Source: Chloroflexota bacterium
Lineage (GTDB): Bacteria > Chloroflexota > Chloroflexia > Chloroflexales > Kallotenuaceae
Length of the DNA: 22,208 bases
Direction: 5' to 3'
Assembly (NCBI GenBank): GCA_019240175.1
Contig: JAFAYS010000881.1
Coordinates: forward strand, 1-22,208
Shown: piece by piece, positions 1-7,779 of the stretch
Layout of the letters: every line of letters starts with the position of its first letter
How positions within the stretch are numbered: position 1 is the first letter of the stretch
Notes under the pieces: generated by a model
What the model saw: the letters and a program-made list of their open reading frames with translations, nothing else
Told to the model about the DNA's origin: nothing
The model's database searches: none
Translations under genes and position numbers: made by a program

Positions 1-1080
1 CGCATCTCGCTCGGCCCGCCGATCGCGAACACGCAGCTGTATGTGCTGGACCAGCGGCAGCGTCTGGTGCCGGTCGGGGTGGTGGGCGAGCTGTACATCG
101 GCGGTGACGGCGTGGCGCGCGGCTACCTCAATCGCCCAGCTCTGACCGCTGAGCGTTTCATTCCCGATCCGTTCAGCGATCAACCAGGATCGCGGCTGTA
201 CCGCACCGGCGACCTGGTGCGCTACCGCTACGACGGCACACTAGAGTTTCATGGCCGTGCCGATCACCAGATCAAGCTGCGTGGCTTCCGCATCGAGCTC
301 GGCGAGATCGAGACCGCGCTGCGCCAACATCCGGCTATTCGCGAAGCGATCGTGGTAGCGCGCGCAGATAACGGGAGCGAGCCGCGGCTGGTTGCCTACA
401 TAGAACCTAGAACCCAGAACCTAGAACCTAACGGAGAACAAGCGAACAAAGAAACAAAGGAACAAAACAGTACCAAAACCCCCTCGCCTGTCGCAACGGG
501 AGAGGGGGGGCAGGGGGGTGAGGGCCTGCTTCCCGATCTTCGTGCTTTCCTGCGCCAGCGTTTGCCGGAGTATATGCTGCCCAGCGCGTGGGTCTTCCTC
601 GACGCGCTGCCGCTGACGGCCAACGGCAAGCTCGATCGCAAAGCGCTGCCGGTGCCGGAGCGCAGCCAGGCGCAGAGCACAGAGCTCATTGCGCCGCGCA
701 CACCAACCGAGGCGACGCTGGCGGAGATCTGGCGTGAGCTGCTCGGGATCGCACAGGTTGGCGTGCATGACAACTTCTTCGATCACGGCGGGCACTCGTT
801 GCTCGGGGCGCAGCTCGTGTCGCGGGTGCGGAAAATGTTTAGCGTCGAGCTGCCGCTGAGCAGCTTCATTGAGCAGCCAAACATCGCGAGCTTGGCGGCG
901 ATCATCGATCAGCAGCAGAGCCAGCCAGCCCCGCGCGCGCCTGACAAAATCCAGAGCATTCCACGACGGGGCCGCAACATCGGGCGGATCACAGCCCAGA
1001 TCGATCAGCTCTCCGAAAGCGAAGCCAAACAGCTGCTTGAGGAGAAACGGCTAGCCAAAAAAAGGGACTCCCATGAGTGA
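1..1080 (+). CDS. NRPS C-terminal part: end of A domain and a T domain (5' partial)
   Basis: This is the 3' end of an NRPS gene, open from base 1; 359 residues are visible. It begins just after A-domain motif A5, so the substrate pocket is outside the window. Seen in order: the GELYIGG and YLNRPALTAERF stretch (A6), YRTGDLVRY (A7), GRADHQIKLRGFRIELGEIE (A8), a repeat-derived insertion at residues 135-176, LPEYMLPS (A9), NGKLDRKAL (A10), then a carrier domain with DNFFDHGGHSLL, where Ser266 is the phosphopantetheine site. About 45 residues follow, ending in a charged helix with QLSESEAKQLLEEKR. This resembles the C-terminal tails of proteins that hand over to another synthetase. There is no thioesterase, so the chain should pass to the next protein, whose ATG overlaps this stop by 8 bp (1073-1080). 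The substrate of this module cannot be predicted here. Confidence 0.95.
   Translation, partial: RISLGPPIANTQLYVLDQRQRLVPVGVVGELYIGGDGVARGYLNRPALTAERFIPDPFSDQPGSRLYRTGDLVRYRYDGTLEFHGRADHQIKLRGFRIELGEIETALRQHPAIREAIVVARADNGSEPRLVAYIEPRTQNLEPNGEQANKETKEQNSTKTPSPVATGEGGQGGEGLLPDLRAFLRQRLPEYMLPSAWVFLDALPLTANGKLDRKALPVPERSQAQSTELIAPRTPTEATLAEIWRELLGIAQVGVHDNFFDHGGHSLLGAQLVSRVRKMFSVELPLSSFIEQPNIASLAAIIDQQQSQPAPRAPDKIQSIPRRGRNIGRITAQIDQLSESEAKQLLEEKRLAKKRDSHE
403..528 (+). repeat. In-frame repeat insertion 1 in an A domain (boxes A-B-C)
   Basis: It lies between motifs A8 and A9 of the first A domain, after RLVAYI and before LRAFLRQRLPEYM. Box A is four GAACCTA/GAACCCA heptamers (403-430). Box B is degenerate GAACAAA octamers (about 435-470). 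Box C is a CCCTCGCC...GGGAGAGGGG imperfect palindrome with a GGGTGAGGGC end (481-526). It codes for about 42 low-complexity residues (EPRTQNLEP...TPSPVATGEGG...). The first ~30 bp are the same as in insertion 4. Confidence 0.85.
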
Positions 1081-4000
1081 CGCTTCGGATCAGATGGATA
1101 CGCTTTCTCCCGAAAAGCGCGAGTTGCTTGAGTTGCTGCTGGCAGAAGGAGGCGATCAGCTTGACATGTTGCCGCTTTCCTTCGCGCAGCAGCGTATGTG
1201 GCTGCTCAATCAGCTTGAGCCGGACAGCTCACTCTATAATATGCCGGCTGCCGTGCGCCTGATCGGCGATCTGAACGTGGCGGCCCTGGAGGGCAGCCTG
1301 AATCAGATCATCCAGCGTCACGAGATCCTGCACACAACGTTCCAGCTGGTCGACGATCAGCCGGTGCAGATCATTCATCCCTGGCAGCCGCTCACGTTGC
1401 CGGTGCAGGACCTGCGCGCGCTGGGCGGTAATGATCCCGCCGCACTTCAGCGACTCGCTGTGCAAGAAGCGCGACGACCCTTCGATCTGGTTCACGGGCC
1501 GCTGCTGCGCGCATCTTTGCTCCAGACGGCGGCCCACGAACATGTTTTGCTCCTGACGCTGCATCATATTGTCGCCGACGGCTGGTCGATCACGATCTTG
1601 ATTCAGGAGCTGGCAGCGTTCTATCGTGCTTTCGTGGACGGCACGGAGCCGGATGTGCCGGAGCTGCCGATCCAGTACGCCGACTACGCCGTCTGGCAGC
1701 GGGAGCAGCTGAGCCAGGATCAGCCGGGCAATCTGCTGGACGAGCAGCTAGCCTACTGGCGACACCAGCTCGATCCAGCGGGTAGCGGTGAGTTGCCGGT
1801 GCTGGATCTGCCGACCGATCGCCCGCGCCCGGCCATGCAAAGCTACCGTGGCGCGCGCTACCCACTTGCGATCTCGCAGCCGGTGACACAGGCGATCAAA
1901 GATCTCAGCCGCAGCGAAAACGTCACGCCGTTTATGACGTTGGTCGCGGCCTTCAATACACTGCTGTTCCGCTATACCGGCCAGCGCGATCTGCTGATCG
2001 GCACGCCCACCGCCAGCCGGACGCAAGACGAGATCGAGGGTTTGATCGGCTGCTTCGTCAACACGCTGGTGCTGCGTACCACGGTCGTGGGCAATCCAGC
2101 GTTCCGCGATCTGCTGCGACAGGCGCGTGCTACGCTGCTCGGCGCGTACAATCATCAAGATCTGCCGTTTGAGATGCTGGTGGAGGCGCTGCACATCGAG
2201 CGCGACCTGAGCCGAGCGCCGCTTGTCCAGGTGATGTTTGCCTTTCACAATCGTCCGTTTCCTGCGCTGGCGCTGCCTGGCCTTGACCTGGAACTGCTGG
2301 ACGTCGAGACCGGCACCGCCAAGTTCGATCTCACGTTTTCGCTGGAAGACGCTGCCGATGGCCTGCGCGGGGAGATCGAGTACAACACCGATCTGTTTGA
2401 TCAGCCGACGATCGCGCGCATGGCCGAGCATTTCCAGCTGGTGCTGGCGGCGATTGTTGCGAATCCCGACGTCAAGATCGCGGATCTGCCATTGCTGACG
2501 ATCGCCGAGCAGCAGCAGTTTGCCGAGTGGAATCGCACGCAGGTTGCTACGCCGCACGCGTGCCTGCACCGCCTGGTTGAGATGCAGGCCACAAGCGCGC
2601 CGGAGGTGATCGCCGTGAGCCATGCGGGCCGCACGCTGACCTATGCTGAGCTGGATCGGCAAGCCAATCAGATTGCCCGCCACCTGCAAAAGCTGGGCAT
2701 CGCGCCGGAGATGCGGGTTGGCGTATGTCTGGATCGTTCACCGGATCTGATCGTCGCGCTGGTGGGCATTCTCAAAGCCGGCGGCTGCTACGTGCCGCTT
2801 GATCCGGCCTATCCCCAGGAGCGCCTGGCGTTCTTGATCCGTGATGCCCAGATCTCAATTCTGGTGACCGAGCGCCCGTTCGACGCCCACCTGCCGGCTC
2901 ACGTCGCGCAGATTGTCTACCTGGATCAGGACTGGCCGCAGATCAACGCATACCCGACGACCGCGCCCGACAGCCGGATAACGCCCGACAATCTGGCGTA
3001 TGTGATCTACACCTCGGGCTCGACCGGCCAGCCCAAAGGCGTCGCCGTGACGCATCGCAGCGTCGCCAATCTTGTCGACTGGCACTGCCGCACGTTTGCG
3101 CTGCGCAGCGACGACCGCACGACGCAGATCGCCGGTATGGCCTTCGACGCGATGGCCTGGGAGGTTTGGCCGGCGCTGGCGGCAGGCGCGGCCCTGGTGA
3201 TCCCCGACGACGAAACTCGCGCCACGCCGGCGCTGCTTCAGGCGTGGCTGCGCGAGCAGGAGATCACGATCAGCTTCGTGCCCACGCCGCTGACCGAGCG
3301 GCTGCTCGCGCTGGACTGGCACGCGCCGCTTGCGCTGCGCACGCTGCTCACGGGCGGCGACCGGCTGCATATCGCGCCGCCCGTGACACTGTCGTTTACG
3401 CTGGTCAACAACTACGGCCCGACCGAGGCCACGATCGTCGCAACATCGGGCAGCGTGCCGCCTACCAGCTCGGATGCGCCGCCGTCGATCGGACGTCCAA
3501 TCAGCAATACCGAGATCTATTTGCTGAGCGCACAGCTTCAGCCGGTGCCGCTGGGCGTGCTCGGCGAAGTGTATATCGGCGGTGGGCAGCTGGCGCGTGG
3601 CTATCTCAACCGGCCTGATCTCACTGCCGCGCGCTTCATCCCCGATTTGTTCAGTCAGATCCCAGGATCGCGGCTGTACCGCACCGGTGACCTGGCGCGC
3701 TATCGAGCCGACGGGACGATCGAGTTTGTGGGCCGCGTGGATCAGCAGGTCAAGCTGCGCGGCTTCCGCATTGAGCTCGGCGAGATCGAGGCGACGCTGG
3801 TGGAGCATCCCCAGGTGCGCGAGGCCGTGGTGCTGCTGCGCCAGGCGGCTAGCGGCGATCGGCGGCTGGTGGCGTATGTTGTCGGGGAACAAACGAACAA
3901 ACGAACAAAGGAACAAGGGAACAAAGAACAACAGGATCATCAAGATTTGTCTCTTCTCCCCTCGCCTACCGCAGTGGGAGAGGGGTTGGGGGTGAGGGCC

Positions 4001-7000
4001 TCGGGTGAGGGCCTGATTGCTGCTCTCCGTGCTCACCTCGGCGCGCACCTGCCGGACTACATGGTGCCGAGCGGCTTTGTGCTGCTTGACGAACTGCCGC
4101 TGACGCCCAACGGTAAGGTCGATCAGCGTGCGCTGCTGGCCGTCGATCTGGCGGAGATCGAGGTGCAGCACGCGTTCGTCGCGCCACGCACGCCAACCGA
4201 GGAGCTGGTCGCTGCGCTGTGGCGTGAGCTGCTGCGCGGGGTGCCCTCCGGGCCTGGCCCCCGTGAGCAGATCGGTACGCAGGATAACTTCTTCGAGCTT
4301 GGCGGTCACTCGCTGCTGGCTACCCAGGTGACCGCGCGGCTACGACAGGTCTTTGGCGTGGAGCTACCAGTGCGTGCGCTGTTTGAAGCGCCGACCGTGG
4401 CCGGGCTAGCCAAGCGCATTGAGCAGACGCAGCAGGCCGAGGCTGTGCCGCCGATTGTGCCGATCTCACGTGCCGGCGACCTGCCACTGTCGTTTGCTCA
4501 GGAGCGGCTCTGGTTTTTGAACCAGCTCGATCCGGGAAGCGCAGCCTTTAATCTGCCCTACTACGTTCAGCTGCGCGGAGCGCTGGATGTGAGCGCGCTT
4601 GAGGGCAGCCTTAACACGATCATCCAGCGCCATGAGGTGCTGCGTACAACTTTTCCACCAGTAGCCGGACAGCCTGTCCAGCGGATCGTGCCGGAGCTAT
4701 CGCTGCACCTACAGCTTATCGATCTTCGTCAACATGCGCCCGACCAGCGCCAGTCTGAACTGCGCCGGCTTATCGAGAGCGAGTCGCGGCAATCCTTCAA
4801 TCTGCTGGACGATGTGCTCCTGCGGGCAAAGCTCGTTCAGCTTGCCGACGATGAGCATGTGCTCCTGCTGACAATGCATCATATCGTGGCGGATGGCTGG
4901 TCGCAGGCTGTGTTCACGCGGGAGCTGAGCGCGCTGTATGCCGCACTGCGCCAGAATCAGCCGCCGCAGATTGCCGCGCTGCCGATCCAGTACGCCGACT
5001 ACGCCGTCTGGCAGCGGCAGTGGTTGCAAGACGAGGTTTTAGCGCAGCAGGTTGCCTACTGGCGACAGCAACTTCAGCCCAACGAAGGACGATTGCCGGT
5101 GTTGGATCTGCCGACTGATCGGCCCCGACCGGCGATCCAGACCTTTAACGGCGCGACAGTCGCGGTTGATCTGCCCGCCGAGCTGACGGCGGCGCTCAAG
5201 TCTGTGAGCCAGCACGAAGGTGCGACGCTTTTTATGACGCTGCTGGCGGCATTCCAGGCGCTGCTGTATCGCTACACGGGCCAGCGCGATTTCGGTGTGG
5301 GCTCGCCGATTGCGAATCGCACGCGCCAGGATCTCGAAGGCTTGATCGGCTTCTTTGTCAATATGCTCGTTCTGCGCGCCGACATTGCGCCAGAATCATC
5401 GTTTCGTGATCTTCTGCGCAATGTCAGGGAGACCGCGCTGGGCGCCTACGCGCATCAAGATCTGCCGTTTGAAAAGCTGGTCGAGGAGCTGCAGCTCGAG
5501 CGCGATCTCAGCCGATCGCCGTTGTTCCAGGTGATGTTTGTGCTGCAGAACGTCCCTGCGCCAGCGCTTGAGCTGAGCGGCATTGAGGTTTGTCCGCTTG
5601 AGGTGCCGAACCAGACTGCCAAGTATGATCTCACGCTGACGCTGGCCGAGATTGGTGATCGTGTGACCGGCACTTTTGAGTACAACACCGATCTCTTTGA
5701 GCCAGCAACGATCGCGCGCATGGCTGGACATTTTCAAACGCTGCTTGCGGCAATCGTCGCCGACCCAGATCGACAGATTCCCGAGCTCCCGCTGCTGGGA
5801 GCTGATGAGCGCCGCCTGATGCTGCTTGACTGGAATGCTACGGGCACGCCGTATGCTGCCGATGCCTGCATCCATCAGTTTTTCGAGGCGCAGGTGGAGC
5901 GAACACCCGACGCGGTTGCGCTGGTGTTCCGAGATCAGCAGCTGAGCTACCGTGAGCTCAACGCCCGTGCTAACCAGCTCGCGCGCCATCTGCGCTCGCT
6001 CGGCGTCGTGCCTGACGCGCTGGTCGGGATCTACATGGAGCGCTCACTGGATATGGTGATTGCGATGTTGGCTGTGCTCAAAGCGGGCGCGGCCTATCTC
6101 CCGCTCGATCCGGCGTATCCTCAAGAGCGCATCGGCTTTATGATCGCGGACGCCAATGTAGCGGTATTGCTCACGGAGCCGCAGCTCGCCGGCCTGCAGC
6201 CGCAAGATCACGCTCAGATCGTGGCGCTAGAGCGTGCATGGCCGCAGATTGCCCAGCTCAGCGAGCAAAATTTGAGCACAGCCGCGCTGCCGCATAACCT
6301 GGCGTATGTGATCTATACCTCGGGATCGACGGGTATTCCCAAAGGCGTGATGGTGTCGCACCGCAATGTCGCCAATTTTGTCGCTGGCATGGATCAGCGG
6401 ATCGGCAGCGATCCTGGCACCTGGCTGGCGCTCACCAGCATCTCGTTCGATATTTCTGTGCTAGAGCTGCTCTGGACGCTGGCACGTGGCTTCAAGGTGG
6501 TGCTGCACGATGAGCGCCGGCAACTCGCGGATACGCTGGATGTCGATCAGGTCGACGACTCGCTGCCGTCACAGCTGGCGTGTCACCAGGTGACGCATCT
6601 CCAATGTACGCCGTCACAGGCGCGCATGCTGTTGTCCGAGCCCGACGCGGTGGCGGCCTGGCAGTCTGTACGGACCCTGCTGCTGGGTGGCGAGGCGCTG
6701 CCGGTCGATCTGGCGCGGCAACTCCTTGACCAGTTCAGCGCCGAGCTGCACAATATGTACGGTCCCACCGAGACCACAATCTGGTCCGCGACGCATCACG
6801 TGAAGACCGTCGAGGCCAGCATTCCGCTGGGTCGCCCGATCGCCAACACCGAGATCTACATCCTGGACGCGCAGCTAGCGCCGGTGCCGATCGGCGTGGC
6901 GGGCGAGCTGTACATCGGCGGTGCGGGCGTGGTGCGCGGCTATCTCAACCGGCCTGGACTGACCGCCGAGCGTTTCATCCCCGACTCGTTTAGTCAGATC

Positions 7001-7777
7001 CCAGGATCGCGGCTGTACCGCACCGGCGACCTGGTGCGCTATCGTCCTGACGGCACGATCGACTTTCTGGGCCGCGCCGACACGCAGGTCAAGCTGCGTG
7101 GCTTCCGCATCGAGCTGGGCGAGATCGAGGCCGAGCTGCGCCAACACGAGGCCGTGCGCGACGCCGTAGTCATCGTGCGCGACGAGCGGCTGGTAGCGTA
7201 CGTGGTGGAAGAGAACCTAGAATCTAGAACCCAGAACCTAGGGGGCGAGGGCGAAGCCGGTTCTAGGTTCTTAGTTCTAGGTTCTACGTTGCGTGCATTT
7301 CTGGCTTCCCGGCTGCCCGACTACATGATCCCGGCGATGTTTGTCACACTGGACGCGCTGCCGCTCACGCCCAACGGTAAGCTGGATCGGCGTGCGCTGC
7401 CGGCCCCCAGTGCTGATCGCCCGGAACTCGCGGCCAGCTATATCGCGCCGCGCAACGACCTGGAACAGCGCATTGCCGAGATTTGGGCTGCTGTGCTCCA
7501 CCTTGAGCGCGTCGGCGTCGACGATAACTTTTTCGAGCTGGGCGGCACATCGCTGCTGCTGGTTCAGGCGCGGACCAGGCTGCGCGAGGCGCTCGGTCGC
7601 GATGTGCCGCTGGTCGAGCTGTTTCAGTACCCGTCGATCAGCGCGCTGGCCCGCCATCTGAGCGCAGCGCCCAGCCAGTCGCCGTCATCCGCCGCCATGG
7701 ATAAAGTTCGCCAACAGGCCGAGCGCCAAAAGCAAGCCCGCCAGCAGAAACGCACCACACGCAGGAGCACCTCGTAA
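1073..7777 (+). CDS. NRPS, C-A-T-C-A-T, predicted to add Leu then Gly
   Basis: Cytoplasmic two-module peptide synthetase of 2234 residues. Domains: N-terminal helix with LSPEKRELLELLLAEGG (10-28), C (33-465), A (490-1018), T (Ser1080), C (1137-1570), A (1590-2108), T (Ser2160), basic tail (2195-2234). Both C domains keep HHIVADG (His165 and His1270 are the second histidines). No epimerase or thioesterase is present. The start at 1073 is chosen because AAAGGGA lies 5 bp upstream, the ATG overlaps the previous stop, and the N-terminal helix is conserved in type. Both A domains carry repeat-derived insertions (939-980 and 2047-2071), and the first T domain has a short extra loop. The second T domain has GGTS rather than GGHS and precedes a ketosynthase protein. 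The basic C-terminal helix may dock to the next protein. Substrate calls are inference from eight-to-ten-residue pocket codes. Confidence 0.95.
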   Translation: MSDASDQMDTLSPEKRELLELLLAEGGDQLDMLPLSFAQQRMWLLNQLEPDSSLYNMPAAVRLIGDLNVAALEGSLNQIIQRHEILHTTFQLVDDQPVQIIHPWQPLTLPVQDLRALGGNDPAALQRLAVQEARRPFDLVHGPLLRASLLQTAAHEHVLLLTLHHIVADGWSITILIQELAAFYRAFVDGTEPDVPELPIQYADYAVWQREQLSQDQPGNLLDEQLAYWRHQLDPAGSGELPVLDLPTDRPRPAMQSYRGARYPLAISQPVTQAIKDLSRSENVTPFMTLVAAFNTLLFRYTGQRDLLIGTPTASRTQDEIEGLIGCFVNTLVLRTTVVGNPAFRDLLRQARATLLGAYNHQDLPFEMLVEALHIERDLSRAPLVQVMFAFHNRPFPALALPGLDLELLDVETGTAKFDLTFSLEDAADGLRGEIEYNTDLFDQPTIARMAEHFQLVLAAIVANPDVKIADLPLLTIAEQQQFAEWNRTQVATPHACLHRLVEMQATSAPEVIAVSHAGRTLTYAELDRQANQIARHLQKLGIAPEMRVGVCLDRSPDLIVALVGILKAGGCYVPLDPAYPQERLAFLIRDAQISILVTERPFDAHLPAHVAQIVYLDQDWPQINAYPTTAPDSRITPDNLAYVIYTSGSTGQPKGVAVTHRSVANLVDWHCRTFALRSDDRTTQIAGMAFDAMAWEVWPALAAGAALVIPDDETRATPALLQAWLREQEITISFVPTPLTERLLALDWHAPLALRTLLTGGDRLHIAPPVTLSFTLVNNYGPTEATIVATSGSVPPTSSDAPPSIGRPISNTEIYLLSAQLQPVPLGVLGEVYIGGGQLARGYLNRPDLTAARFIPDLFSQIPGSRLYRTGDLARYRADGTIEFVGRVDQQVKLRGFRIELGEIEATLVEHPQVREAVVLLRQAASGDRRLVAYVVGEQTNKRTKEQGNKEQQDHQDLSLLPSPTAVGEGLGVRASGEGLIAALRAHLGAHLPDYMVPSGFVLLDELPLTPNGKVDQRALLAVDLAEIEVQHAFVAPRTPTEELVAALWRELLRGVPSGPGPREQIGTQDNFFELGGHSLLATQVTARLRQVFGVELPVRALFEAPTVAGLAKRIEQTQQAEAVPPIVPISRAGDLPLSFAQERLWFLNQLDPGSAAFNLPYYVQLRGALDVSALEGSLNTIIQRHEVLRTTFPPVAGQPVQRIVPELSLHLQLIDLRQHAPDQRQSELRRLIESESRQSFNLLDDVLLRAKLVQLADDEHVLLLTMHHIVADGWSQAVFTRELSALYAALRQNQPPQIAALPIQYADYAVWQRQWLQDEVLAQQVAYWRQQLQPNEGRLPVLDLPTDRPRPAIQTFNGATVAVDLPAELTAALKSVSQHEGATLFMTLLAAFQALLYRYTGQRDFGVGSPIANRTRQDLEGLIGFFVNMLVLRADIAPESSFRDLLRNVRETALGAYAHQDLPFEKLVEELQLERDLSRSPLFQVMFVLQNVPAPALELSGIEVCPLEVPNQTAKYDLTLTLAEIGDRVTGTFEYNTDLFEPATIARMAGHFQTLLAAIVADPDRQIPELPLLGADERRLMLLDWNATGTPYAADACIHQFFEAQVERTPDAVALVFRDQQLSYRELNARANQLARHLRSLGVVPDALVGIYMERSLDMVIAMLAVLKAGAAYLPLDPAYPQERIGFMIADANVAVLLTEPQLAGLQPQDHAQIVALERAWPQIAQLSEQNLSTAALPHNLAYVIYTSGSTGIPKGVMVSHRNVANFVAGMDQRIGSDPGTWLALTSISFDISVLELLWTLARGFKVVLHDERRQLADTLDVDQVDDSLPSQLACHQVTHLQCTPSQARMLLSEPDAVAAWQSVRTLLLGGEALPVDLARQLLDQFSAELHNMYGPTETTIWSATHHVKTVEASIPLGRPIANTEIYILDAQLAPVPIGVAGELYIGGAGVVRGYLNRPGLTAERFIPDSFSQIPGSRLYRTGDLVRYRPDGTIDFLGRADTQVKLRGFRIELGEIEAELRQHEAVRDAVVIVRDERLVAYVVEENLESRTQNLGGEGEAGSRFLVLGSTLRAFLASRLPDYMIPAMFVTLDALPLTPNGKLDRRALPAPSADRPELAASYIAPRNDLEQRIAEIWAAVLHLERVGVDDNFFELGGTSLLLVQARTRLREALGRDVPLVELFQYPSISALARHLSAAPSQSPSSAAMDKVRQQAERQKQARQQKRTTRRSTS
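1663..1702 (+). repeat. Identical 40-bp C-domain segment, copy 1 (copy 2 at 4978-5017)
   Basis: The DNA coding for LPIQYADYAVWQR is identical over 40 bp at 1663-1702 and 4978-5017, in the two C domains of the 2234-residue protein. The flanking sequence is clearly diverged, which suggests a short conversion tract. Confidence 0.6.
3653..3687 (+). repeat. Identical 35-bp A-domain segment, copy 1 (copy 2 at 6992-7026)
   Basis: The DNA coding for SQIPGSRLYRTG is identical at 3653-3687 and 6992-7026, and nearly so for another 20 bp. A close copy also lies at 184-227. Identity at third codon positions points to recent recombination or gene conversion between A domains rather than protein selection alone. 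Confidence 0.6.
3887..4014 (+). repeat. In-frame repeat insertion 2 in an A domain (boxes B-C)
   Basis: Same protein position in the leucine-type A domain, after RLVAYVVG and before the LGAHLPDYMVP region. Five GAACAAA-type octamers (3887-3926) are followed by the CCCCTCGCC...GTGGGAGAGGGG palindrome (3958-3984) and a GGGTGAGGGC end, partly doubled (GGTGAGGGCC twice, 3991-4012). It codes for about 42 residues (GEQTNKRTKEQGNKEQQ...). Confidence 0.85.
4239..4253 (+). repeat. GC-rich hairpin box (box D) in a T domain
   Basis: GGGTGCCCTCCGGGC, containing a GCCC-TCC-GGGC stem, is identical to 18288-18302 inside insertion 5. Here it codes for part of an extra loop (RGVPSGPGP) between helix 1 and the DNFFELGGHS motif of the first T domain of the 2234-residue protein, lengthening that loop by about six residues compared with the sister T domains. 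Confidence 0.6.
4481..7650 (+). other. NRPS module 2 of the 2234-aa protein (C-A-T), glycine-like pocket
   Basis: The C domain begins at LPLSFAQERLWFL (residue 1137) with HHIVADG at 1269. The A domain has YTSGSTGIPKG at 1748, FDISVLE at 1792 and NMYGPTETTIW at 1894. The pocket by eye is D1793, I1794, L1797, Q, L, G, M1895, I, W plus K2103. DILQLG(L/M)IW is the pattern commonly annotated as glycine-activating. The loop after A4 is longer than in the other modules (through about residue 1840). The carrier motif is ELGGTSLLLVQ (Ser2160). T in place of H in GGHS is often seen in carriers that feed a ketosynthase, which fits the KS at the start of the next protein. Confidence 0.72.
7212..7287 (+). 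repeat. In-frame repeat insertion 3, inverted-repeat form of box A
   Basis: Same position in the glycine-type A domain. The left arm, 7212-7238, is GAACCTA-type heptamers. The right arm, 7259-7285, is the same box in reverse orientation (GGTTCTA units). By eye, 23 of 27 positions pair, with a 20-base GC-rich loop. It codes for about 25 residues (ENLESRTQNLGGEGEAGSRFLVLGST). A large hairpin could form in the mRNA or in single-stranded DNA. Confidence 0.85.
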
Positions 7778-7779
7778 TT

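Larger units (their letters stand above)
1169..4420 (+). other. NRPS module 1 of the 2234-aa protein (C-A-T), leucine-like pocket
   Basis: The condensation domain starts at LPLSFAQQRMW and has HHIVADG at residues 164-170. The A domain has YTSGSTGQPKG at 646, FDAMAWE at 691 and NNYGPTEA at 779. Aligned by eye to GrsA, the pocket reads D692, A693, W696, F, L, G, N780, I, V plus the A10 lysine K1015 (NGKVDQ). DAWFLGN-V is a well-known leucine code, and the only difference here is I for V. The T domain (DNFFELGGHSLL, Ser1080) contains about six extra residues (RGVPSGPGPREQIG region) before its conserved DNFF, encoded by a GC-rich repeat. The C domain looks like the LCL type, and no epimerase follows, so an L-Leu unit is the simplest prediction. 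Confidence 0.75.

Noticed and set aside
403..528. Frameshift or pseudogene at the repeat insertions.
   Set aside because: In all five cases the frame is continuous and motifs A9 and A10 and the T domain follow in frame, so the genes appear functional.
3887..3930. Short regularly repeated units considered as a CRISPR array or variable-number tandem repeat locus.
   Set aside because: The units are only 7-8 bp, contiguous, without spacers, and are part of in-frame insertions. A tandem-repeat label fits only box A/B, not a CRISPR.
2855..4309. Long open frame on the minus strand (484 codons) opposite the leucine-type A domain; similar ones at 1748-2689, 8614-9195 and 17782-18639.
   Set aside because: Each is a shadow of a real NRPS/PKS frame in GC-rich DNA. 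The translations are rich in Arg, Gln and His with no recognisable domain, while the plus strand has full catalytic motifs over the same region.
7212..7287. Inverted repeat read as a transcription terminator.
   Set aside because: It is inside an intact reading frame, is AT/GC mixed with no following T-run, and its units are shared with other, non-hairpin insertions.
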